A stretch of DNA of 64,000 nucleotides from Clarkia xantiana subsp. parviflora (Eukaryota; Streptophyta; Magnoliopsida; Myrtales; Onagraceae). Below are positions 12,182-23,418 of the stretch, piece after piece. The position numbers and the translations under genes were made by a program. The DNA lies in assembly GCA_036873135.1 (NCBI GenBank), contig JAPTYO010000010.1, forward strand, positions 18,531,772 to 18,595,771. Reading direction: 5' to 3'. The notes under the pieces are model-generated. The model was not told the DNA's origin. It saw only the letters and a program-made list of their open reading frames with translations, and ran no database searches. The first letter of the stretch is position 1. The number at the start of each line of letters is the position of its first letter.

Positions 12182-13205
12182 TAATTGATCAATCCCTCTG
12201 ATTCCAACTCCAATCAATCCATATTCTGATTCCGATTCCAATTCCAATTCCAACAAAACTTAGATCTCAATTAATCTTAGCTACCACAAACAGCAAACTT
12301 CGATCCGATCTTCAGAGCAACCAAATTGGTCAATCTCGAATCAAAATTAGCTACTCGAGAACATAAAGGCAGCCTAAAATTCACTTCAATGGCATCGAAT
12401 CAAAGCTTGGAACTACCATGAAAAACAATATTTCGAGAATCAGGCTTAGCTTACTGGTGCATCAAACTAAGCAACTCAACAACATGTGCTTCAATTTAGT
12501 TCTGATAAATACATTCAAGAAGGAAGGAAACAACTCGCCGGCAGCGAGTCTGATCTTGAGGAATGAGGATCAAACCTGAAATCAGTGGAGAGCAAAGCCG
12601 ACGGGGCGACGATCAGAGCAAACGGAAGAGAAAAGAGAAGGATCTAATCGAGACGATCGAATCTGACGAGTGGAATCTTCGATGGAAGTATTCAATCGTG
12701 CAGGCTTGTAAGCATAGCAGCAATCAGCGGAGGGAAGATTTGATTATAGTATTTGGTTTTGGTTTTGGGTTTGGGTTTGGGAGAGGGTAATCGGACGGTT
12801 GATTTCGTGTCGGTAGCCGCTAGATTTCTGCCACGTAATCAGACAACTGTGATCAATGCCGTCGTCTCGGCGGTGCGCTACACTTTGCACCTGGATTTAC
12901 GTTTTCCTCATTATTATGGGTGGAGATCTATAAATAAATATTTAGTTAAATAACCCATACTTGGTCATTAATTAAAAAAAATATAATTAATTATCACATT
13001 ACTAGCGGATGCAGAGCACTTATCACCATCTTCACATTACATCACCGTCGTGATCTTCTTGATCAATTTTATGAGAACAAAACCGGACCGAATCGACGGT
13101 TGGATGGGGTCCTACTAGAAACCGGACACTCTCCAGTCCGGTCTGCTAAAAAGAGATATGCAGGCAGCCGGTTCATATCACCTTCTACGTTCGAATTTCC
13201 AATCT
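12182..13205. other. Intergenic: promoter and 5'UTR of the MUR3-like gene, then decayed DNA
   Basis: On the minus strand, 12182-12760 should hold the promoter and 5'UTR. A TTTCAG/GTTTG context near 12573 could be a 5'UTR intron border, but this is unproven. A T/G-rich run (12749-12787) sits in the upstream region. The small plus-strand ORF around 12563 has no recognisable features. From about 12900 the sequence is AT-rich with no gene seen. Confidence 0.4.
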
Positions 13206-13225
13206 AACTACAGGACAAGAGAGAC

Positions 13226-13380
13226 CCAAGGTTGGTTGGACCCAACTGGTAAAACGAGTTACGTTCCCGTGGGCGATCCGAAATCGAAATTCGCCGGAGA
13301 CGTCTCATTAGGAGGGCTTTAACCTTAACGCTTCCGGCCTAAAATTGTGATAGCAATGTAAATATATAATAAAAAAAAAA
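13226..13380 (+). mobile_element. SINE, family 1, copy 1, with perfect 20-bp TSD
   Basis: A 155-bp element begins CCAAGGTTGGTTGG, carries an A-box-like TGGACCCAACTGG, and ends in an A-run. It is bracketed by a perfect 20-bp direct repeat aactacaggacaagagagac at 13206-13225 and 13381-13400. Long TSDs plus an A-tail are the signature of LINE-driven retroposition. The same family recurs inverted at 24793-24924. This copy has about 28 bp in the middle that the other lacks. Confidence 0.85.
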
Positions 13381-13624
13381 AACTACAGGACAAGAGAGAC
13401 TGGTTAATTTAACGTTCCTGGGAAATCCGTTGTCTTTTCTTTTATCTCTCGTGCTTCAGCTATGGCACTGGTCTGCCTTTACTGCAGCCTTTGTAACATT
13501 TTCTTGTTAGGATGGTCGGACCGGATTTAGACAGGCAGAACCGGAAACCGGATCCTTAACTGGTTCGATACCAAACCGGTTCTGATAACACTGATCTTAA
13601 CACATGTCTTTAAATTTAATATTT

Positions 13625-14149
13625 GGGTTAACATGTCTTGTGGTCCATGATGTTTGACAACTTTTGGGTTTTGGTCAATGATGTTTTTTTTACCTAGTTT
13701 TGGTACCTTATGTTTGCAGATTTTTTCTAGTTTTGGTCTAACCGTTACATTCGGTCCATATTTTGACATGTTCAAGTCACGTGATCCACTCTAATACTTT
13801 CAATTTTGTTCAATTTAGTCTCTCTAATACTTTCCTAACCTTTTTTTTGTTCAATTTAGTCCCGAAGTTTCAAAAATTCAATTGGACCTATTGTCCAATT
13901 GGGGTCAATTTTGAAACTTCGGGACTAAATTGAATAATAAAAAGTTTAAGAAAGTATTAGAGGGACTAAATTTAAAGTTTAGAGTGGATCACGTGAATTG
14001 TACATGTCAAAAAATGGACGGAATGTAACGGTTAGACCAAAACTAGAAAAAATATGCAAACATATGGTACCAAAACTAGGTAAAAAAAAACATCATTGAC
14101 CAAAACCCAAAAGTTGTCAAATATCATGGACCAAAAGACCTGTTAACCC
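13625..14149. mobile_element. Fold-back MITE, 525 bp, with perfect 9-bp TSD (family E)
   Basis: The two halves are near-complete inverted repeats of each other, pairing 'gggttaacatgtcttgtggt' at the left with its counterpart ending 'ctgttaaccc' at the right; the turn is near 13890. It is flanked by a perfect 9-bp repeat TTAATATTT at 13616-13624 and 14150-14158. The GGGTTAA start and 9-bp TSD match the other MITEs of the window, pointing to a MULE-type transposase in trans. Confidence 0.88.
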
Positions 14150-14582
14150 TTAATATTTTCTTTAAAGGGTTCACTAATCCCATTAGATTTTTTGAAAAAA
14201 TCTACAAAATTAATTAAACCAAGTACACCTGTCAAGATCACAATGGTGATGCACGATCTGGAGTAGGAAGAGTGGGGCACGTGAATTGGATCCATTGGAT
14301 TCTAACAATCAGATAAATTATTAGTTGGTTTTTTTTTAGTTAATAACCAAATCACTACATGAACTTTGACACGACTACAAACCGCTAACTAAACTTTAAT
14401 TTTTTAAATATGGATATCTAAACTTCATTCCAAGCAAATTGCTACCTCTCTTACAATTTACGGTCAATTGACCAGAAAAATGAGCATGTTCCAGTCACAT
14501 AAGTTATTTTAAAGGTATCTGAAATGGATTCACTAAGAAATTGAAAAGATTGCAGCAAAATGTCTTCACTTGGATGTTTAAA
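14150..14582. other. Intergenic AT-rich sequence
   Basis: No gene seen. 14330-14500 resembles other MITE-like dispersed repeats in style ('aaccaaatcactacatgaactttg'), but no second copy or clear termini were found. Confidence 0.3.
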
Positions 14583-14596
14583 GGGTTAAGAACCTA

Positions 14597-15247
14597 TGAT
14601 GGATATCTGCCTAATTCGGGTTCGTATTTACGTTTCGGACTTCGTAAACACGTCAAAATCACGTAAACGGATAGAAACACGTTCCCGATGGTTGAAACGG
14701 TCCGGACGCACGACACACGCGTCAGGACCGAACCTCTGGATTGCCTTAGCAATCCAGAGGTCAGGATTGCCCTAGGCAACCCGGATCACGCCAGGATTGA
14801 CCAAATCCGGCGTGATCCGAGTCGTCGTCTGCAGCGCGCGTGTTCCATTTGTGTTCGTACACTAAGTTAGAGTTTTCCAATAGCCAACCTTGATCAAACC
14901 AGATGACGGTTCACACTTTCTTTTAAACCGGCGTTGAAGCGCACAAAAATCGGGGTTGGTTCTAAGGTTGCCTATAAAAGGGACCTAGGCCACCCATTTC
15001 ATGGGGTACATTCACTTGAGATTGGCTTAGGAGCTCTGACTTCTCTCTACCTTTATCTCTCTAGATTCTCATTTAGGCATCGGAGATGGCTCAACCGGCA
15101 CCACCCCCCTCTCTGTGCTGGTTACTGCCCCTGTGTGCAGGTTCGGACAATGAGCGTGAAGCAAGGAGCGCTAGTAGAAGAACCCGACACAACGATCAAC
15201 TTAATGATTCGTCAAGTCTGTTACGTCAAGCGGGTTTGGACGAAACA
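14597..15247 (+). repeat. 5' LTR of gypsy element 1, with primer-binding site beyond
   Basis: 651 bp from TGATGG to ACA. A TATA box TATAAAA lies at 14973-14979, about 120 bp before the conserved stem-loop at 15093. Immediately downstream, TTTGGCGCC... (15248 on) is the tRNA-type primer-binding site, the same motif used by the gypsy elements at 29911 and 58501. The LTR start is related to those of the other gypsy elements ('aattcgggttcgtatttac'). Confidence 0.85.
15093..15123 (+). promoter_or_regulatory. Conserved LTR stem-loop (gypsy 1)
   Basis: The stem AACCGGCAC / GTGCTGGTT (one G-U pair) closes a C-rich loop, just after the sequence GGCATCGGAGA. The same structure occurs at 30450-30484, 40803-40836 and, on the minus strand, 47600-47572, with different but still complementary stem bases. 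It probably lies in the transcribed R/U5 part. Confidence 0.6.
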
Positions 15248-15298
15248 TTTGGCGCCATTCACAGGATTCGAACAAGAAGTTATATTGCACTACAAGCT

Positions 15299-17891
15299 AT
15301 GACGAGCAATCACCCTCCTCCTGACAATGTCAACCCGCAGGAAAAGAAGAAAGGCCCAGGGCGCCCGAAGAAGACAAGTGTCGAGCAATCAAGTAAGCAG
15401 GCACCAGCAAGGAGTCAGCCTGGACCTTCTCACATCCCTGAGGCTACCTCGATTGCTTCCTTCGTGCCTGCAAGAAGCGTTCCTGCCGCACAACACGAAC
15501 CAGGAGTGCGCAACACAGTGCACAACACACCTCCGCCAGGGTACGAGCACGGAGCGTACACAAATCGACAGTTCCCGTACGGGATGCCTGCAGAGGAGAC
15601 ACAACAACAAGAAAGATGTGCAAACCCAGCACCAGCAGTCACTCCTACCATGATGGCTGCATTGGAAGAATTGCTAGCTTTCAGAGAAACTTTGAGAAAC
15701 TAAGGATATATACCACCTCCTCCACCACCGCCGCCAGTCAATGGACAGGCCATGCCAGCAAGGGCAATGTCAGGCAACAGTACCCGCCAAGAGACCCCAT
15801 TCCAGGGAGGAGAACAGTATCCAGAAGATACATACCAGTACCAGCAGGCAAGGAACGAGCCAAGGCAGGAAGCGACGCGTTCATACACTCCCTATGACAG
15901 GGCACATGGTCAGGAAGAGTCATGGAGGCAACCTCCACCTCCACGCTCACAGCAGTACTACAAGGAAAGTTCTTACCAAGCAACAAGTCAAGAAGATGCT
16001 GGGATGTACCGCAACACTGGGTGGAGAAGGCCAGTGATCAATGATGACGTTCCAATCACGGGACTCAATCAAAGGTTCTGGAAGCCATAATCGAACAAAA
16101 GATGAAGCAATCTAAGATGAAAGGCTTGCACGCATTGGCTGAGAACGCGTCTCACCCTTTCACAGACGAACTTGTGCACAGTCGTGTACCAGATGTGCTC
16201 TATGGAATCAGAATCGACAAGTATCAAGGAAAAGGAGACCCAATCGAGAACGTGCAGCAGCACGAAGCCTCTCTACTCGGAAGAACTGACAACCCACATC
16301 ACGTGGCCATGACATTTCCCCAAACTTTGGCAGGAACAGCAGCGCACTGGTTCTTCTCACTTCCATGCAGGAGTGTAACCTCTTGGCCATATTTGAAGGA
16401 AAAATTCATACAGCGATATATGGAAGAGCGCACGCTCCTAAATGGGTCGAACGCATTGAACGACGTACAGCAGCAAAACGAGGAATCGTTGGCGGATTAC
16501 TACATCCGCTTCAACCAAAATATCGTTGACATTCAAGGAAATTTGACAGAAGGGGAGATAGTTCGAGCTTTCATAAACAACTTGGGTCGTAAAGGATATG
16601 CACTCGCCGAGAAAATGTCCAAACGTCCTGCTGAGACGCTTGAAGAACTGGCATCAAGAGTAAAAGAATTCGTGGACCTGGAGAGGTTCAGGCAACAAAA
16701 CAAGGCTAAGTTGAGTGATGCCCGTGCAAATGACAACAACAAGCCAGCGAGACCACCGCTTGGCAACCAACAAAATAGGCAGTGGCAACCACAACAGAAA
16801 AGACCATTTCAATCGGACTTCCAAAAGCCCAAAGAGATTAATCTTGCAGAATGCGTTCCTTTGAACGCCCCCTGTCTGTTATCTTGAAAGAGATGAAAGA
16901 AACCAAACTGTGGAAGCATTTTAACTTTCGCAAAGGTCCGTTGGGAAAAGAAGAAAACAAGTGGTGTGAAAACCATGAGGTATATGGCCATGAAACGAAC
17001 AACTGTGTAAGTTTAAGATTCCGCATAAACAATTTCGTGCTGAAAGGAGAACTGAAGCATTACGTCGACCAAGGTGACAAACGTCCAAAGAAGGCCAACG
17101 CAGAGTCGTCGGGAAAAGGCAAAGGAAAAGAAAAAGTGAATGATAACCCACCTCCTGTCAAAAAAGGAGTAATCAACGTCATTCACGGAGGCCCAGCTAC
17201 CGGGGGTCACGTGTCTAATTCAAGAGATGTCTACGCATCACAAGTAAAGACACTTCCTAAATATGGGAAGCGATGCCAACCCGAAGAAGACGACGTTGTC
17301 ATCCAATTTTCAAGGGAGGACATGAAGCACATTATCTACCCTCATGACGACGCCCTCGTCATTACAATGGACATCGTTGGATATGACATGAAGCGCATTC
17401 TAGTAGACAGAGGCAGTTCTGCCGACATATTGCATGCTGGAGTACTTGAACAATTGGGAAAAACGATAGCAGACCTTACTCCCGGGACCTTCACTTTGGT
17501 TAGCTTTGCAGGTTCTGCAACCTGTCCCCTGGGAACAATCACATTACCATTCATCTTTGGCGAAGGGTGGAAAACGCTTAGCGTCAACGTAAACTTCGTG
17601 GTGCTAGAAGCTCTAAGAGCATACAATGGAATCTTGGGAAGGAAAACAATAAACCCTTACGAAATCGTTTCATCCGCCGTTCACCAAAAGATGAAGTTTC
17701 CAACAAGAAACGGGATTGGCGAAGTACTCGGAGATCAGACAACGGCACGAAAGTGTTATGTCAACGCATTGAGAAGCAGACAACACGTCGCCATAGCAAT
17801 GGTCGACACTTGCAAGAAGAGAAGATTGAACACCGAGTCCGGTATTGAAGCAAGTAAGGAGCAAGTTTTAACCCTTGTTAGTCTGCCATAG
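15299..17891 (+). pseudogene. Gag-protease of gypsy element 1, broken
   Basis: Reading starts at ATG 15299, parallel to the ATG of element 2. It is broken by TAA at 15701-15703, a frameshift near 16040-16090, and another near 16860-16880. Parts: a basic, Pro-rich N-terminus (KKKGPGRPKK); a retrotransposon Gag domain (about 16102-16700, with HHVAMTFPQTLAGTAAHWFF and the DYYIRFNQN segment); and a CHHC knuckle CENHEVYGHETNNC near 16970-17010. A retropepsin-like domain follows around 17395-17430, with LVDRGSSADIL. The usual residue after Asp is T, S or G, so Arg here suggests decay. The frame runs out at 17891, where sequence switches to the copia element. Confidence 0.85.
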
Positions 17892-18808
17892 ATCTCTTCC
17901 TCCAGGTTTCTGAGGAGGAATGCGGTCTTAAAATCCATTTGGTGCAGCTCTAGATCGAGGCATGCAACAAGGGCAAGGATGGCCCTGACTGTGGTGTAAC
18001 GCACAGTCGGTGAGTATGTTTCATCGAAGTCCACTCCGTGCAGTTGGGTATATCCTTTTGCAACTAGTCGGGCTTTATACCGCTCGACTTCTCCATCAGC
18101 TGTGAGTTTGAGTTTCAAGACCCACTTCGCCCCTATAGCTCTGCGTTTAGCAGGTAAATCAACCAAAGACCATACCGAATTGGCTTTCATTGCGGCGATC
18201 TCTTCCTCTATTGCTTTCCTCCATTCCTTCGCTTGAGGTCCTTTCATTGCTTGCTTAACCGTTACCGGTTCGTCAACAGACGTTAGATTGAAAATTTCAC
18301 CCCTCTCGATAGGATACTTCTTGGGAGAAGTTCGTTGCCTTTGACTAAGTCTAGGCTCGTTAATCCTATCTTGAGTCTGATCGATACTCCCACTCGGAAT
18401 AATGCTTCTTATCAGAGCATCACTCTCACTGGGAATAATGGCAGTGCTGGAACCTTGACAAACAACTTTCCTTGGACGTCCTCTCGATCTCGGGATTCTA
18501 CCTTCGAGATTAATTCCTTGATCACTAGGACCTGGAACCAAGTTGGTTGATCCACTCCCACTGGGAACAATGGGTAGTTGTGTCATTATTGGATTCTCAT
18601 CCATCAGTTCAGCGACGTGATTATCAGGTTCAACTTGATTCGCATTAGCAGCATTAGTGATTTGAGTGTGCGGGGAAGTGAGCCCTCCCACTGGATTTAC
18701 TATGAGAATGTTTCCATCATCATTTACCATGTCATTCACTTGTGTTGTGTCAAATCTCCCACTCGAAGTAAGTGGGACTTGGGAATCATCGTCAAATCTC
18801 CCACTCAA
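17881..18808 (-). pseudogene. Copia pol fragment: linker and N-terminal reverse transcriptase
   Basis: The minus-strand ORF from 18808 has a Ser/Pro/Asn-rich linker (with RSRGRPRKVV), then RVT_2 landmarks: EWRKAIEEEIAAMKANSVW, GAKWVLKLKLTADGEVERYK, ARLVAKGYTQLHGVDFDETY, SPTVRYTTVRAILALVA and the first catalytic motif QMDFKTAFLLRN. The normal continuation (NGxLxEEIYM..., then YVDD) stops soon after EEIYG; the residues that follow come from antisense gypsy 1 sequence. It lacks the YVDD motif and cannot be active. Confidence 0.85.
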
Positions 18809-21800
18809 TCAAGACTTCGTCTATTTCTAAGCGTTGGAATTTCGTCATCAAGCTTTGTAATATTACATGTTCGACCACGACACCATAATTTAAGCTAATT
18901 TAAACATGTATCGCTCAAGATTAGTTCGTACTCTTTATCCAAATACTTGTTTAATGCACAAATGCATGTTGCATGATGACAAGGTGTAACCCATATCATT
19001 CTTTTAGCTAATTACGGCAACGTGTCTCGACCGATTATTTGGAGCATAATATTACATTCATGTGAGTCGGCTGTTTTTCATCTCATAAAGAATCTAGTCG
19101 TTGAACTCTAACATTATGTAATTTTAAACTATGCTTCTTGAATTGTTTTATTGAAATGAATGTCTAGCAAGACTTGTCGTTCAAGACATGTAGTGGGAGA
19201 GTCATTTTACTGACTGCTTCCTTTCGTTTGTCAACTCATCCAGAGACTTATCCACCTCTTGAACTATGCATTGGGCTTTCGCCTATGCGACAGTTGATAT
19301 TATACTAGCTCGTGGTAGCTTTTGAAGCATACCTCTCACTTTTGTATAAGTAATCAATGAGTTATTCCAAAATGGTCAGAAACGAAAATTCTGCATTCAT
19401 TCATTAAAACTTTTCATCATTAAATTCGTACTTTGAAACGATGTGTTCCGTCTCTCGAGGTACACGCGCGCATGGCGCCTAAAACCAGTTTTATCCCGTG
19501 GTTTAAATCGTTTCGTTTCCAAATTTAACTTAATTTATTCCAATCGGTTTTCAACATGTTCAAGCATTACGGAAATTATCATTTTAATGGAGTACTTAAC
19601 AAAAAAGAAATACTAAATCTTTCGATCTTGCTACGCAATCGATGGGTATATTCAGTTCAGTTGTACCGACTGAGATGACGGAGTATGTGAATCGTTTCGT
19701 TTTTGTTCGACTACTTTTACCTGACCGAAATTTTGGTTCTAACCCGTAGGTTTATATTTTCGTTTCATATCGTTCCCGTTTAACCGAGACCGTTAAATTG
19801 ATAAGCAAATATTGAGCAACAATTACTTTATTCAATAATTCTGAATCTCGAATAACCAAACTTTTAGTAACGAACAACGAACGATAAATGACAATGGTAC
19901 AATTATTGATCTGAAGTTCGCGTATTTGACCATGATTGTCGCGCATAGTCAAGAACTTTGAGTCATGTTGAACATCTCATCTGAGTAAATTCACGAGTGA
20001 AGCACTTCAAATGATCTGTGTGCGTATAAAATATTTTACAGCTTCATACTCATGACCTACGAGGCGTATTTGAGACGCACTTTATCAACGGGGTTTTAAC
20101 CCACCAGATTATCGTATATGACATATTCGGTCCAGTTCTCTTCTTGCTATGCGGGTCATGGTTCACTTCTTTCGAAACCAGTATGGTGAGCAGAGAAGAT
20201 TTCTCTTTTTATTGTTGTGGTTACTGTACTTGATTAGACTCAAGGTTATTGAGTTCCTTCAACGTCAGATAACCATATACATCCTTTCCATGTTTACCTT
20301 TCATCCTGAAGATCCGATGCGGGTTTTACGCCAGCATCCATGAAAAGAGAGAAGACCATAATATTCAACCGAAACATTTCTAGCGTTTGCATCCTTACTT
20401 CCACCGAGGCGGATGCGAAGGGATACTAAGCTGTAACATTGTCTGGTTTCAATTGAAGTCTTCTTCAACCCCTTTTTACCAAGGTCGAATGTATCACCAT
20501 ATACGCGTTCAGATCGTCAAAGAACCTACTCTCATTCTTGGGGAAATAAATTATCGCATTCATTTCTCATTGTCAAAATCATACAGATTACTATATTCAT
20601 CCGTAGTTTTCCTCTCCACTTTTCGGAATCGTACTAGAGAGTTCTACACACACTCCTTTTTATTCATCATTATTCATACCATCAAGATTGCGAGTAATAT
20701 CGAATCGCACTTATTCAGCCAACTCACACATTGATGATTATGCATATTCAGGAAGACAATAAAATTTTGAGAAAGAATTGCAAACATCAGATTATCTATT
20801 AAGATGGAATACGAAAAATAGTGATCATTCAACCATCTAGACCAAACCGACCGACAGTAAACCAAAGGAAGGGGGTCCGTGAAAGAGTTCATACCGTCGT
20901 TTTCAATCTAGTAGATCAGTCTTTTGAAAACGGTTATTATATTGCAAATTACCGGAACAGAAATATTTTGAAAAATATGTATACCCGATCTTGGCTTTCC
21001 CTAGACCCTTTTGTATTTTGAAAATATCCGACAATTTACGCATGCATATATAATTCTACTACACTTAGCAAATTATCACATCATGCCATAAAAATCGGTC
21101 AAACCAAACATCATGCATACACGTCTTGCGTCTAATGTTCCGAGGAACTCATGCTAGCATATATAATTCTACTATCAAGTAAACTATCACATGCTATTGC
21201 ATCCTCAACATCCTATCATACGTGTCATACACGAAACTTCCATAAACATGCATAATTGCCGAATGAATTTTCGTTTTAAGTACTTTTAAAATATTAGGGG
21301 CTGATTTGCAATTCATGCTTACAATCAATCATGTGAATATCTAGACATGGATTCTAGGAAATTTTCAACTATCACAGCATGTCTATCCTATTGCGCAAAC
21401 CATATATTTAAATCTCAGAGCTCAGCTCACAACATAATTTCCAGCTAGCTTGACATTGAAATAGTCAATACAACAGTTCTAATTATATCAAAATATATAG
21501 CAAAAAGTAAACAATTGTAATTCAGCCCACTAATTTAATACAGTCCCTAAAACATGCATTTCTGAGATCCATCCCCATAATCGTAACCAGGCAATAAAGT
21601 TTAATTTAAAATGTGGAATTTAAACCTTTTGAGCACAGTTTAGGCTAATTTTAAAGTTCAAAATATTTGGATTTAAAAATTTGACATCCTATTTTATTAA
21701 ATTGACCTAATATTCCGGAATAACCAATTTAAAATCCAGTTCGGTTCGGTCCAATAAATCTGGTTCGGTCCGGTTTAATCAAAATCTGGTTCGGTCTGAA

Positions 21801-22809
21801 TCGGTTTACTAAAATAGGTTTTCGGTTCGATTCATCACTCAAAACCGGTTCGGTTAGATCCACTTAGTTACTTTGGTCCGACCTGACCCGAATAGGTCGA
21901 CCCGATTAAGAAAATCCGGATTGGTTTAGCCCACTCCGGTTTTGCAAATTGGATCTGCCCATTAAACCCATAGGGTTCGGCCGAAATGTTTACTTGTGTG
22001 CTAAGTAGGGTTTTGATGTCCACTAAAACTTAACTTAGCCACCAAGAAACATTAATTATGTAAAATAATTTCCAATAATGCTAATATATATATATAAATC
22101 GGCACCGTCATTAATATATATATAAATATTGTCAAGATTCTATCTATAAGATGTAAATCAATCAACAATATAGATATATATACATATAATTCGGCAAATA
22201 CATATATATATAATTGTTGTCAAATATATGTTTAGGGATAAAATATAGAAACTATATTTTCTTAATATTTTTAAGTAACTAAATCCTATCAATATAGCTT
22301 TATCCCTATCTTTTAGCTAAATATATTGATAGTTTATATATTTTACTATATAATGTGAATCTTATCCAAATCTTTCCAATTTATAGATATATTGTCATCT
22401 TTAATAAAATTAAAATATGGTAACAAATATATCTATACTAGGCCGGCCGAATTTTTCTTTCCTGCACCCTAAGAAATTAAATTTTTTACCTAATAATCAC
22501 TAGGGTTTTCGGCTAAAAACACCAAGAATTGGAAAAATTGTCAAATTTTAAGATAAAAAACCATTATGATCATGAATCCAAATATTATTCTTGATAAAAC
22601 TCATCTTGTTTTTGAAGATCATGAACATCAAACTTAAATATGAACATGAAATTTTCGGAACCCCTTTAAAAACATGTAAAATCCGAAAATTTAAAGTTTT
22701 TAAAGATTAAAAACACGAATATGTGTTTAAAAATTTCGGTGTTCATAAAAAAATTCAAGAACACTAGTTTATCAAAATCATGAACTCCTAAACCTCGCTC
22801 TGATACCAC
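18809..22809 (-). other. Non-coding interior of copia element 1
   Basis: By position this should hold copia gag, protease and integrase, but no ORF or motif is recognisable. 21690-21970 is rich in 'cggttcggtcc' repeats and 22080-22440 in AT microsatellite. 22380-22809 is the leader and is clearly homologous to 58915-59293 of copia 2 ('ctaagaaattaaa', 'agggttt.cggc', 'aaaaacaccaa'). Either the coding part decayed beyond recognition or it was replaced by other DNA. Confidence 0.45.
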
Positions 22810-23418
22810 TGTTGGATTACAGGGACGTAATACTAGGAAACACTAAATTCAAGTACGTGCTAGTAATCACAATTACGCAGCGGAAGAATTCGCACATACC
22901 TTTAGTCGGTTCCTTTCCCCAAGATGTTGTGGAGGGAGTTCACGATCCACCAGTCGGAACCTCGTGCAAGTTCTTAGAAAGAAGTCCCACGAAGTATAAC
23001 TCCACAACAAATCCTCTGATCAGTTCTTCGGCGGGGACAGATCCTCGGATTGATTACTCGAAAGCAATTTGGCACACCCTTGGTGATGAACAAGGTCCGA
23101 CCGAATATTGTACTAAGGAGTGAGGGAAATTCACTCCAATTTACTCTTGAGGAGAGTTATGAATTGTATTGTGAAAATCTCAATACACCTCTATATATAG
23201 GAGGAATGGAGTGGACAAAAGTCCACTCCATTCTATGTGGTACTAATATTCGGCCGGCCACCTATTGTATAAGGGAGGCCCAATTTGGGCCTCTCATGTC
23301 ATTAGGGAATTGGGTCAGGCTCAATTACCCTAATGTGACATTTACCCAATTAACTTAGGTAACATATACAAATATTAACGGGCTACCATTTACGGCACCC
23401 GTACACCTTATGCCAACA
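22810..23418 (-). repeat. LTR of copia element 1
   Basis: 609 bp, on the minus strand TGTTGGCATA...ATCCAACA. It is followed by G and then TGGTATCAGAGC, the initiator-tRNA-Met primer site at 22798-22808. It is homologous along its length to 59294-59894. A minus-strand TATA box (CTATATATAG, about 23191-23200) lies beside the palindrome at 23204-23233. Confidence 0.88.
23204..23233 (-). promoter_or_regulatory. 13-bp palindrome beside the copia LTR TATA box
   Basis: GAATGGAGTGGAC, loop AAAA, GTCCACTCCATTC: a perfect dyad immediately upstream (minus strand) of the TATA box. In copia 2 the same place holds GCAAAGTAGAC-AAAA-GTCCACTTTGC, where several paired positions differ yet still pair. Confidence 0.6.

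Larger units (their letters stand above)
17881..23418 (-). mobile_element. Ty1-copia LTR element 1, 5' half only
   Basis: Read on the minus strand: LTR (23418-22810), a tRNA-Met-type primer-binding site TGGTATCAGAGC (next to 22808), about 4 kb without intact ORF, then the start of a copia reverse transcriptase (18808-17881), cut off at the junction with gypsy 1. The 3' half and second LTR are missing. It sits inside the gypsy 1 3' LTR. Confidence 0.82.

Noticed and set aside
12749..12787. Telomere-like T/G-rich run (ggttttgggtttggg)
   Set aside because: Not the plant telomere unit TTTAGGG; too short and irregular for an interstitial telomere.
12563..12953. Small plus-strand ORFs upstream of the MUR3-like gene
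   Set aside because: They overlap the minus-strand promoter/5'UTR, are low-complexity, and show no domain or splice support.
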